In this document: piece by piece, positions 57,122 through 64,000 of the stretch
How positions within the stretch are numbered: position 1 is the first letter of the stretch
Layout of the letters: each line of letters starts with the position of its first letter
DNA from: Vibrio agarilyticus
Lineage (GTDB): Bacteria; Pseudomonadota; Gammaproteobacteria; Enterobacterales; Vibrionaceae
NCBI RefSeq assembly: GCF_012641465.1
Contig: NZ_JABAIK010000001.1
Location: forward strand, 124,001 to 188,000
DNA: 64,000 nucleotides
Direction: 5' to 3'
The notes under the pieces: model-generated
Told to the model about the DNA's origin: nothing
Database searches by the model: none
What the model saw: only the letters and a program-made list of their open reading frames with translations
Translations under genes and position numbers: made by a program

Positions 57122-59587
57122 TTACATCACTTCAATCGGCCCACCAAAGGAGAGAACCGGTGGCACCTTGCCAGTGAACTTCTCAAACTCCACAATACAA
57201 GTATTGGCTGAGGTCGCTTGCGCCAGCTCAGACGAACCCACGTCCAATGTAAGGTTGTTTGGATCGCCATAAGTACAAAGCGCGCCGTCTTTTTCACTCA
57301 TAGGGCCATACCACGCACCCTCTTCGATACGAATCACGCCACGTGGGTAGCTGTCACTCAGTACTGCGCCGGCCAAAAGCTGACCACGGTCATTGTACAC
57401 TCGCACTAGATCCCCATCTTTGATGCCTTTGGCTTTTGCATCTTGTGGGTTGATGTACACAGGTTCACGACCTTGCACCGCGTAAGTGGCACGGAACTCT
57501 TCCGAGTCACACATCTGCGAATGCAAACGCTTGTCTGGGTGACACGATTGCAGCCAGTACGGATACTTGTCAGAACCTGGGCCGCCATGAGAACGCTCGG
57601 TTTTTTCGAACCACATTGGGTGCTCTTGGCAATGCTCATAACCGTAACGGCCGATCTTGCGTGAGCTGATTTCAATAAAGCCCGACGGCGTACCCAATGG
57701 GTTGATTTCAGGATCACGGCGGAAATCAGCATGGCGAACCCAAGGTTTTCCAGTACCAAAATCCAATACGCTCTTTTCCCAGAACTCATCAAACTCTGGC
57801 ATCTCAAACTTGCCCGCGTTGGTTTTTTTACATTCAGCGTAAAGTGAACGCAGCCACTCCATTTCAGTCATGCCACGAGTGTATTCATCAGCACGGCCAA
57901 AACGCTCCGTCAGTTCCGTCATAATTTGGAAATCGGTTTTTGACTGGAACAGCGGATCAACCAAACGGTGCATTGCCACCAAACCACGGTTTGAGTATGA
58001 GCCGTAAACGTCAATGTCATTACGTTCCCATTGAGTACACGCTGGCAATACGATATCAGAGAAACGACAAGTCGCAGTCCAGGTAAATTCAATGGTCACC
58101 ACAGTGTGTAACTTACGGAACGCCTGCTTCATGCGGTTACGATCTTGGTGGTGATGCCATGGGTTGTTACCGGAAATAACCACCATTTTAAAATCTGGCA
58201 GAGTCACGTCAGCGCCGTTATAGCGGATCTTTTTGCCCGGTTCGAGGATCGAATCAACCCAACGCGCCACCGGAATCACACTGCTAAAGCCTTTAAAGTC
58301 GTTATTATCCCACTTCGGTTTTGAACCTGTATCTAGGTTACGTGGGAACGCGCCAGGGCCTGCAAAACCAGTTGATGGTACGCCGATACTTGAATAGTGG
58401 TGACCATAAGAGATCCCCCCACCAGGCAAGCCAATTTGACCGACCATCGCAGCGATAACCGCGCCCATCCAGTATGGCTGTTCACCATGCTCTTGACGCT
58501 GAATACACCAACCAAACAGCAGCTGAGTACGACCACTGACCAACATGCGAGCAAAGTCGCGAATTTGGTCGGCTGATACACCACAAATCGCCGCCGCCCA
58601 CTCTGGGGTCTTCTCAACGTTGTCTTTGGTTTGACCTTGCACATAAGCGATAAACTCTTCAAAACCAATACAATAGGTTTTGATGAACTCTTTATCGTAC
58701 AGATCTTCGTTATACAGTACGTGTGCAACCGCCAACATAAAGGCAACGTCAGTTTGCGGGTTGATGTACATGTGATCATTTTGGAAGTAACGCTGAGTTT
58801 TGTTCTTCACTGGATCAACGGAAAGCACATTGATCTCGCCCTTAGCGATTTTTTCTTTCAGTTGCTCAAGGTAAGCATAAGACTCATGGGTTTCACAGTT
58901 CCAACCCACTTGCAGGTTTTTCACCGGATCGGTTGCCCAAAGGACAATGTTGTCAGAATTAGCAATAATTTCTGACCAAGAGGTGCCTTGTGCGTAAACT
59001 TCCGTCGAGCCTAAAACATACGGCATGATGGTTTGACCCGCACCCGTTGAGTAGTCGCCCACTTTTTTAATGAAGTTACCGTGCATACCAACCGCGCGCT
59101 GCATATGAGCAGTACAGTTATGGAATAGACCCGTTTGGTTCCAACCAGTTTGGCCTGCCATCAGACCCGATGGGCCGTACTCTTTTTGTACCAGCTCAAG
59201 CTCGCGGTAGAACAAGTCCAGCGCTTCATCCCAAGTGACGCGAACAAAACGGTTGTTACCACGCGTATCACCGCTAAATTTGTGCTTTTTCAGCCAATCC
59301 AAACGCACCATAGGGTAACGCACGCGCGATGGGCTGTAGAGGATCCCACGAATACCATTCAGCATATCGGTAGGGTGCTTATCGATTTCCGATAGTGGTT
59401 TTACCGCTTGAACTTTGCCGCCGTAGATGTGGGCGCGAAACGCGCCCCAATGCGAACCAGATACTTTCCAAGTACCGCTGGTTTCAGCCGCTTTAGCTGA
59501 ATTTGAAACCAGTAGGCTAGGACCCATTACTGAAACAGCGCTGGTTGTCGCAACGCCTTTTAGAAAACTTCTGCGTGTAATAGACAT
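57122..59587 (-). CDS. torA: Trimethylamine-N-oxide reductase TorA
   Basis: An 821-residue molybdopterin reductase of the DMSO-reductase family. A Tat signal carries [10 protein letters not shown] at the start and is cut near residue 33 (AKAAE). The likely Mo-ligand Ser is in [10 protein letters not shown]. It is the terminal reductase for TMAO in the periplasm. The ATG at 59587 is chosen because GGAGAA lies ahead and puts the Tat motif at the N-terminus; the frame is open 14 codons further. It follows torC by 22 bases. The chaperone gene torD is not in this operon. Confidence 0.95.
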   Translation of the reverse strand: MSITRRSFLKGVATTSAVSVMGPSLLVSNSAKAAETSGTWKVSGSHWGAFRAHIYGGKVQAVKPLSEIDKHPTDMLNGIRGILYSPSRVRYPMVRLDWLKKHKFSGDTRGNNRFVRVTWDEALDLFYRELELVQKEYGPSGLMAGQTGWNQTGLFHNCTAHMQRAVGMHGNFIKKVGDYSTGAGQTIMPYVLGSTEVYAQGTSWSEIIANSDNIVLWATDPVKNLQVGWNCETHESYAYLEQLKEKIAKGEINVLSVDPVKNKTQRYFQNDHMYINPQTDVAFMLAVAHVLYNEDLYDKEFIKTYCIGFEEFIAYVQGQTKDNVEKTPEWAAAICGVSADQIRDFARMLVSGRTQLLFGWCIQRQEHGEQPYWMGAVIAAMVGQIGLPGGGISYGHHYSSIGVPSTGFAGPGAFPRNLDTGSKPKWDNNDFKGFSSVIPVARWVDSILEPGKKIRYNGADVTLPDFKMVVISGNNPWHHHQDRNRMKQAFRKLHTVVTIEFTWTATCRFSDIVLPACTQWERNDIDVYGSYSNRGLVAMHRLVDPLFQSKTDFQIMTELTERFGRADEYTRGMTEMEWLRSLYAECKKTNAGKFEMPEFDEFWEKSVLDFGTGKPWVRHADFRRDPEINPLGTPSGFIEISSRKIGRYGYEHCQEHPMWFEKTERSHGGPGSDKYPYWLQSCHPDKRLHSQMCDSEEFRATYAVQGREPVYINPQDAKAKGIKDGDLVRVYNDRGQLLAGAVLSDSYPRGVIRIEEGAWYGPMSEKDGALCTYGDPNNLTLDVGSSELAQATSANTCIVEFEKFTGKVPPVLSFGGPIEVM

Positions 59588-59609
59588 AATGACTTCTCCA
59601 ATCGCTGAA

Positions 59610-60794
59610 TTAGTGGTGTGCTTCAACAAAATCTGATGAATGCTTCTGCAGATACTTCAGTACCAGTGCTTCACTGTCGGTATCAAAGTTCACGAACGCC
59701 AACATGCCATCAAACATGCCCGGCCAAGTATTGGCATCAAAATGCGCCTCTGCTGGTTGGGTATGGCACACTGAACAGTTAGTGTTATACGACTCGCGGG
59801 CTTTTTCCCAAATCGGTGTCACGTCGTTAAGTGACGACTCTTTTTTCATCCAAACCGTTGCAGCCACTTTTTCCCATGGCAAGCCAGTAAGCTCGTCGAC
59901 TTTCTTTTCACCCGTCGTGATAACATTGCTATCGGTCGAGGCTTCTTTTAACAAAGAGGCGGTTGCAATGTTCAAACCGAAGTCTTCTTGAATCACTCGG
60001 CCAAAGCCTTTCGCTTTACGCCAACCGTCAATTTCAACTTTCACCATGTCGCCCTTCTCTTCCAAAACGGTGACGGTAGACGCTGGGTTAATCAAACCGG
60101 CTTCTTTTTTGGCATCTGCTGAGAAATAGACAGGCAAATGACGCACGGTAACGATTTGTTGTCCTGCTGCGTAATCTGTACCTGAAGTCAATTGCTCTAG
60201 CTCACCGACAATGCCGCCCACACTGTCCATATTCTCTGGCAGTTTGTGGGCAATACCTTTGTGACAATCCAAACAGCTTTGATCTTTCTCCGCTGCTTGC
60301 TTCATTTGAATGCGAGCGGTGGCAGACATTTGGTCAAAGTCCATTGAGTCATAGTTGTGGCAGTTTTTACACTCTAACGATTTGTTCGCAGAAAAACGGG
60401 CCCACTCATTTTGCGCAAGAACGATACGACGTTCTTCAAACGCCCCCGGCTCATCGTAATTACCAAAGACTTGCGCAAACACCTCTTTAGAGGCCTGCAT
60501 CTTACGCGCAATTTTGTCAGTCCAATTATGTGGAACATGACAATCTGGACACGTTGCACGAACGCCAGAGCTGTTTTTCCAGTGCACCGTTTCTTGCAGT
60601 TCGACATAAACGTTCTCGCTCATGGTATGACAGCCAACACAGAATTCTTCTGTGTTTGTCACTTCCAGTGCGGTGTTAAACCCACCCCAAAAAATAATGC
60701 CCGCAATAAAGCCACCCATGGTTAGCACGCCGAGACTAATGTGGACGGCTGGGCGAGTTAAGGTGCGCCAAAGCTTAATAATTAATGATTTCAT
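59610..60794 (-). CDS. torC: TorC, pentaheme c-type cytochrome
   Basis: A 394-residue membrane-anchored cytochrome of the NapC/NirT class. After an N-terminal membrane segment (about residues 18-37) come four heme motifs (CVGCH, CPDCH, CKNCH, CLDCH), and a fifth (CSVCH) lies in the C-terminal domain. It passes electrons from the quinol pool to TorA. It lies between torE and torA. Confidence 0.95.
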   Translation of the reverse strand: MKSLIIKLWRTLTRPAVHISLGVLTMGGFIAGIIFWGGFNTALEVTNTEEFCVGCHTMSENVYVELQETVHWKNSSGVRATCPDCHVPHNWTDKIARKMQASKEVFAQVFGNYDEPGAFEERRIVLAQNEWARFSANKSLECKNCHNYDSMDFDQMSATARIQMKQAAEKDQSCLDCHKGIAHKLPENMDSVGGIVGELEQLTSGTDYAAGQQIVTVRHLPVYFSADAKKEAGLINPASTVTVLEEKGDMVKVEIDGWRKAKGFGRVIQEDFGLNIATASLLKEASTDSNVITTGEKKVDELTGLPWEKVAATVWMKKESSLNDVTPIWEKARESYNTNCSVCHTQPAEAHFDANTWPGMFDGMLAFVNFDTDSEALVLKYLQKHSSDFVEAHH

Positions 60795-60847
60795 GTTCTG
60801 TACTCTAACTTCTTTCTGATATTGCCTAACTCAAGGTTGGATCTCGA

Positions 60848-61021
60848 TTAATGAGCGCCTGGAGGTCCGATTAAAAACATCTGCATAAACCAGACGATAA
60901 ATCCGTATCCCCCAACCAGAGCCACACTCAGAATTGGAAACAGAACAACAGTAATGAAGAAAAATGACTTCCACTCCAAAGAGCGTTCTTCGCCACCTTC
61001 AATTTTATTAACATCACTCAT
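60848..61021 (-). CDS. torE: TorE, small membrane protein of the TMAO system
   Basis: A 57-residue protein with one membrane segment (FFFITVVLFPILSVALVGGYG). It matches the TorE family found in Vibrio and Shewanella tor operons, role unknown. The ATG at 61021 is chosen to fit the family, since an earlier ATG four codons upstream is in frame. It leads torECA. An intrinsic terminator stands about 30 bases before it. Confidence 0.86.
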   Translation of the reverse strand: MSDVNKIEGGEERSLEWKSFFFITVVLFPILSVALVGGYGFIVWFMQMFLIGPPGAH

Positions 61022-61050
61022 ACATTTGCCCATGATTTTGATTCAAAATT

Positions 61051-61080
61051 GAAAAAACCCCACTCAAAAGAGCGAGGTTT
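61051..61080 (-). terminator. Rho-independent terminator just upstream of torE
   Basis: The minus-strand RNA pairs AAACCUCGCUC with GAGUGGGGUUU, loop UUUU, followed by U's. Two pairs are G-U on this strand but A-C mismatches on the other, so the hairpin is specific to the torE direction. It ends about 30 bases before torE. Confidence 0.85.
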
Positions 61081-61563
61081 AAGAAACTTTACTGGGGCGA
61101 AATGTTAGATCAAATCTAGCGATTTATTCAATCAATTAACACGCCAAATCCCTTGTAATTCGGTACTTTTTTGAAGCCAAACCGAGATGTGATCAATTGC
61201 TTTTTGATGTTTTAATATATGGAAAAATATGAAGAAAAATTAAAACAAATCCACACCAATAATATTTAACAAATAACTTACAACCACAATCCACCCATCG
61301 CCTCATTAAACGAAATCATCGTCACAATACTCAGCGAAATAAATCGCCAGCTTAGTGTGCGGGCGTTTACTGTAATGCTGCCTAAAAAAACGCTTGACAC
61401 TCGTTGTGCAATAAGAGTTTTTATCTATTTAAACCAAAAGGTTAGCACCAGAAAGCTTGTCCACGGGATCGAACACACCTTATCCACAGAAAATGTGGAT
61501 AACCTTTCTGACACTACAATTACACGTTTTCGTCATGTGACTGTCATTTCGCACTTTTATACC

Positions 61564-61717
61564 TATACCCAAACAATTTGGCGTTGCAGGTAAGCGGCAA
61601 ACGAACATAACCTCTGAGCACTTCGTGAACATAGACTAATTATGTGATGAGGTTTGTAAGAGCCAGCCCCTTAATTTTTCGAACAAAAGCCCTGCAACCT
61701 CAAGTGAAAAGGGTATA
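61564..61717. repeat. ERIC-like repeat, long subtype
   Basis: TATACCCAAACAATTTGGCG ... CTCAAGTGAAAAGGGTATA with the CACTTCGTGAACATAG insert; 154 bp. Confidence 0.85.
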
Positions 61718-61761
61718 TAGCCAAGTTATATCTAAGAGAGTGGGTCATAAGGAGACAGCAC

Positions 61762-61917
61762 ATGGAAGCACAGGGTTATGGTTTGGAACGGGAACAAGAG
61801 ACTGTGAGAGAAGAGAACGAAAAGAATTGGCTGATCACGGAACCAAACGAGAGCAATAACGAATGGGTCGCCATTCAACCGCTGCAATTGGTATGCACTT
61901 TATGTGATTTGTCTTGA
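61762..61917 (+). CDS. Small ORF, 51 aa, hypothetical
   Basis: ATG at 61762 is preceded at good spacing by AAGGAGA, a strong ribosome site. The product is acidic at first (EREQETVREENEKNW) and ends with QLVCTLCDLS, including a CxxC pair that could bind metal or form a disulfide. No signal peptide is present. A terminator follows at 61947. I do not recognise the family, so it may be a real small protein or a chance frame with a good ribosome site. Confidence 0.55.
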   Translation: MEAQGYGLEREQETVREENEKNWLITEPNESNNEWVAIQPLQLVCTLCDLS

Positions 61918-61946
61918 AAGATTAACTATTCGAGAATGTGGTACAA

Positions 61947-61977
61947 AAAAGGCGCCACAGTTTACCCAGCGCCTTTT
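61947..61977. terminator. Bidirectional terminator small ORF/focA
   Basis: AAAAGGCGC / GCGCCTTTT with a 13-base loop lies between the small ORF and the convergent focA. Confidence 0.85.
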
Positions 61978-62034
61978 ATAGATATTCAAAATAATTGAAG
62001 TTGCCGCTTCAAATCGAGAGCGAGTATCGCCGAA

Positions 62035-62877
62035 CTATTCACGTAGATAAATTAACCAGTACCACATGCCGACAAACACGCCACCACCGATAATATTGCC
62101 TAAGGTAACAGGGACCAGGTTATTAATCAGAAAGTTCATAATGGTCAAGTCAGCGAAATCGGCAATGCTGGTGCCTGTTGCCGCCCAAAATGCGTCAGGG
62201 GCAAACGCCTTGATCCCGATGGCCATAGGCACTTGAAACATGTTTGCAATACAATGCTCAAACCCAGCAGAAACAAACATCGCCACAGGTAAAATCATCA
62301 CCATAATCTTATCGGTTAAAGTACGGCCGCTAAACGTCATCCAAACAGCAATACAGACTAGAACGTTACACATGATGCCCAAGGCAACCGCCTGCCAGAA
62401 ACCGTGATGCAACTTATGTTGGGCTATCGACATGGCGTTAATACCGACTTGGCCACTGTCAAACATGTATTGTTTCGTCACCATCATACACCCCACTAGG
62501 AGCAAAGCCCCAACAAGGTTACCGCAGTAAACAATGACCCAGTTTTTAACCAAGACTCCCCAGTTGATTTTCCCGCTGGCCCGCGCCACCAAGGTTAGCA
62601 CCGAACTGGTAAATAATTCTCCGCCAGTGACGACCACTAAAATGAGACCCAAACTAAACGCTAACCCACCCACAAGACGAGTCATGCCCCAAGGCAAATC
62701 CTCAGCCCCGGTTGTCACTGTGGTATAAAAAATGAAAGCAATACCAATATGCAAGCCTGCGGAAATCGCTAGAAGAAAAGATTTAAACGGATCTTTAGTG
62801 GCTTTGGCCACACCAATTTCCGCAGCACGTTCCGCCGCCTGAGGCGGTAATAAGGAGTCAAATTGGTTAAAATTCAT
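62035..62877 (-). CDS. focA: Formate/nitrite channel FocA
   Basis: A 280-residue pentameric channel-type membrane protein with about six segments. It aligns along its length with E. coli FocA as I recall it: KLVGGICFSLG-type RLVGGLAFSLGLILVVVTGGELFTS, SGFEHSIANMF-type SAGFEHCIANMFQVPM, and the HKLHHGFWQAV segment with the pore His. It moves formate (or related anions) across the inner membrane. The ATG at 62877 is chosen; an in-frame GTG lies three codons upstream. No pflB follows directly, unlike E. coli. A CRP/FNR-like site is upstream. Confidence 0.9.
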   Translation of the reverse strand: MNFNQFDSLLPPQAAERAAEIGVAKATKDPFKSFLLAISAGLHIGIAFIFYTTVTTGAEDLPWGMTRLVGGLAFSLGLILVVVTGGELFTSSVLTLVARASGKINWGVLVKNWVIVYCGNLVGALLLVGCMMVTKQYMFDSGQVGINAMSIAQHKLHHGFWQAVALGIMCNVLVCIAVWMTFSGRTLTDKIMVMILPVAMFVSAGFEHCIANMFQVPMAIGIKAFAPDAFWAATGTSIADFADLTIMNFLINNLVPVTLGNIIGGGVFVGMWYWLIYLRE

Positions 62878-62928
62878 GGGGCTCACCCATCTGCATCAAG
62901 ATTATGGGCGCGGATGTTGCGCCGATTT

Positions 62929-62942
62929 GTGATCCATTTCAA
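62929..62942 (-). promoter_or_regulatory. FNR/CRP-like site upstream of focA
   Basis: On the minus strand TTGAA-N4-ATCAC matches the FNR consensus TTGAT-N4-ATCAA at 8 of 10 conserved bases; the overlapping plus-strand TGTGA-N6-TCAAG is also half of a CRP site. It is about 55 bases before focA. Confidence 0.4.
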
Positions 62943-63028
62943 GCGCGATTTTTTGTGCAGGCCATAAATTATTTTACCAACGCACTAACATATTCGGCGC
63001 TCATCTCTTTCGCAAGGCACAAACACTC

Positions 63029-63053
63029 TATACCTAAGTAACCTCAAGGTGCA
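63029..63053. repeat. Second repeat family, end fragment
   Basis: TATACCTAAGTAACCTCAAG matches the right end of the 26318 element. No more is preserved. Confidence 0.5.
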
Positions 63054-63254
63054 TGGTTATAGTGTCTGCTACGTTATCTAGATTAACGTAGCAGCCCCTT
63101 CTGTGACTTGCTGAGAAAACAAAAGTAAAAATAGCCATTCCCCAACGACGCAACACAACAAGTTGGATGAACATAGCAATTCAAACGCAGAAAAATTGTC
63201 TTTATATGAGAAACTGGCTAGATTGAAACGGTTGAATCATTAAGGAAATCGCAT

Positions 63255-63491
63255 ATGAAGTTTGATCAATCACTATTAGAAGAAATGAATCTGCTGCTCC
63301 AATTTGACTTAAGTAGCGCAGCAACTGGGATTAAAGTCCATAGCGATGCAAGTGAAGAAGCAAAAGCGGCAGCGCAGCGCCTCTATGAAAAACAGCTTTG
63401 CACACAACCTGACGGCGGCTATCTAACCGACGAAGGCATCGAAATGGCCGAGCACGCTGACCGTCTGCTACGCCGTTTAGCCAGTGCGTAA
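63255..63491 (+). CDS. TIGR02647 family protein
   Basis: A 78-residue soluble protein. It matches the TIGR02647 family of short proteins, some described as DNA-binding: LLEEMNLLLQFDLSSAATGIK near the start and LTDEGIEMAEHADRL near the end. AAGGAA precedes the ATG. It is transcribed alone and ends at a terminator. The function is not established. Confidence 0.82.
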   Translation: MKFDQSLLEEMNLLLQFDLSSAATGIKVHSDASEEAKAAAQRLYEKQLCTQPDGGYLTDEGIEMAEHADRLLRRLASA

Positions 63492-63536
63492 ACCCTCGAT
63501 AAACCGTGTTCATATTGAACAATTCAAAGTCAAAGC

Positions 63537-63560
63537 AAAGGCCGATTCACGGCCTTTCTT
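63537..63560 (+). terminator. Terminator after the TIGR02647 gene
   Basis: A perfect 8-bp stem (AAAGGCCG / CGGCCTTT) with loop ATTCA, then CTT. Confidence 0.85.
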
Positions 63561-63606
63561 GCATTTTGGACCTAGATAATCGCAAGATACATTTTTGGAG
63601 TTGCAG

Positions 63607-63744
63607 TATACCCAAACAACTTCAAAATGCAGGTAGGCGACCAGCGAACAAAGCCTCTGAACACTTCGTGAACATAGCTAAACTATGTGATGAAGTTTGT
63701 GAGTGCCCGTCAACACCGCTGCAATTTCAAGTAGGACGGGTATA
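63607..63744. repeat. ERIC-like repeat, long subtype
   Basis: TATACCCAAACAACTTCAAA ... TTCAAGTAGGACGGGTATA with the CACTTCGTGAACATAG insert; 138 bp. Confidence 0.85.
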
Positions 63745-63785
63745 AAACTATCAGCAAACAAAGCCTTGGAGCATAGGGATATAAA

Positions 63786-64000
63786 ATGGTAATACAGCGA
63801 CGAATACTCATCCTCGGCGCAGGTTGGCTTGGTCTACCACTTGCAAGCACGCTAACACAACACGGTGATAAGGTGATTGTCACACGGCGACATTGGCCCG
63901 ATGAAATCCTCCAAACATCGAAACACGCACTCATCTACGAATCACTAGATTTGGCACAAGCGGATGCGTTTGAGTCGCTCACTCACTTAATTCGCCATCA
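63786..64000 (+). CDS. NAD(P)-binding SDR-like protein, 3' end beyond window
   Basis: The gene starts with ATG at 63786, with AGGGA ahead, and runs off the right edge after about 71 codons. The visible part has the Rossmann dinucleotide motif (RILILGAGWLGLPLAS) of an atypical SDR/epimerase of the YeeZ type. The full length and substrate cannot be judged. Confidence 0.75.
   Translation, partial: MVIQRRILILGAGWLGLPLASTLTQHGDKVIVTRRHWPDEILQTSKHALIYESLDLAQADAFESLTHLIRH

Larger units (their letters stand above)
61022..61761. other. torE upstream region
   Basis: From torE outward this gap holds a strand-specific terminator (61051-61080), about 480 AT-rich bases with no coding frame, then an ERIC-like repeat (61564-61717) just before the small ORF at 61762. 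I see no clear TorR box. Confidence 0.5.
62878..63254. other. focA-TIGR02647 divergent intergenic region
   Basis: It holds the focA promoter area with a CRP/FNR-like site (62929-62942), a scrap of the second repeat family (63029-63053) and the promoter of the small gene downstream. Nothing else is seen. Confidence 0.5.

Noticed and set aside
61644-61859. 71-codon frame overlapping the ERIC-like repeat
   Set aside because: It starts in the repeat and conflicts with the better-supported small ORF at 61762.
1-64000. CRISPR arrays, tRNA or rRNA genes, IS elements, prophage or integron pieces
   Set aside because: No regularly spaced repeats, no tRNA-like folds, no transposase or integrase frames were found. 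The repeats present are ERIC-like or MITE-like intergenic elements.
1-64000. A previously undescribed multi-gene defence or biosynthetic system
   Set aside because: All operons here are known core types (sap, psp, tor, ynj, ABC-AttH). The unexplained signals are small RNAs, leaders and repeats, not a new gene system.

Overview
The window is ordinary chromosomal DNA of a Vibrio (Gammaproteobacteria, most likely chromosome 1). The call rests on gene content and order, not on a search. A tfoX regulator sits beside panP, hexR, grxA and a YbjL-type transporter; a psrA-fadE-fabV cluster abuts a sigma-E-driven small RNA that fits VrrA; and psp, sap and torECA loci follow in the order familiar from Vibrio. 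Almost every gene is a recognisable core gene. There are no tRNA or rRNA genes, insertion sequences, prophage genes, integrases or CRISPR arrays. Species cannot be fixed from this sequence alone.

Layout. 1-13.3 kb: a cyclic-nucleotide-binding histidine kinase (cut by the left edge) with its receiver protein, an outer-membrane protein, TfoX, an HDOD protein, the lysine exporter LysO, the aspartate decarboxylase PanP, the sugar-phosphate-sensing regulator HexR, an iron-type alcohol dehydrogenase, glutaredoxin 1 and YbjL. 13.3-19.4 kb: lipid metabolism (FabV, FadE, PsrA with a PsrA box in front of it), the VrrA small RNA, and NhaA. 20-24.3 kb: a three-gene operon of ABC ATPase, FtsX-like permease and AttH-like lipocalin protein. 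24.5-33.4 kb: SDR protein, Bcr efflux pump, DUF2913 protein, RsuA, RadD, ribosomal protein L25, small hypothetical proteins and HslJ. 33.5-37.7 kb: the ynjBCDF transporter operon. 37.7-46.5 kb: methyltransferase, pseudouridine synthase, chemoreceptor, NSS transporter, cardiolipin synthase, cystathionine beta-lyase and Tag glycosylase. 46.6-54.8 kb: the phage-shock locus pspABC/pspF and sapABCDF. 54.8-64 kb: PpaC, a Fur-linked ChaN lipoprotein, TMAO respiration (torECA), a 51-residue small ORF, FocA, a TIGR02647 protein and the start of another SDR protein.

Common themes are envelope stress (sigma-E/VrrA, psp, sap, cls, hslJ), fatty-acid turnover (psrA, fadE, fabV), anaerobic life (torECA, focA) and natural competence (tfoX). 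The operons look intact.

Intergenic DNA is rich in small repeats. There are about ten full or decayed copies of a roughly 127-bp ERIC-like palindrome with TATACCC ends, at least five pieces of a second family with TATACCCAAGT ends, and one 270-bp element with nested inverted repeats. I see no undescribed multi-gene system. The items most worth checking are the 270-bp structured element, the strand-specific terminator just before torE, an unannotated small ORF with a strong ribosome binding site, an orphan terminator after rplY, and possible control elements in the psp and hexR leaders.
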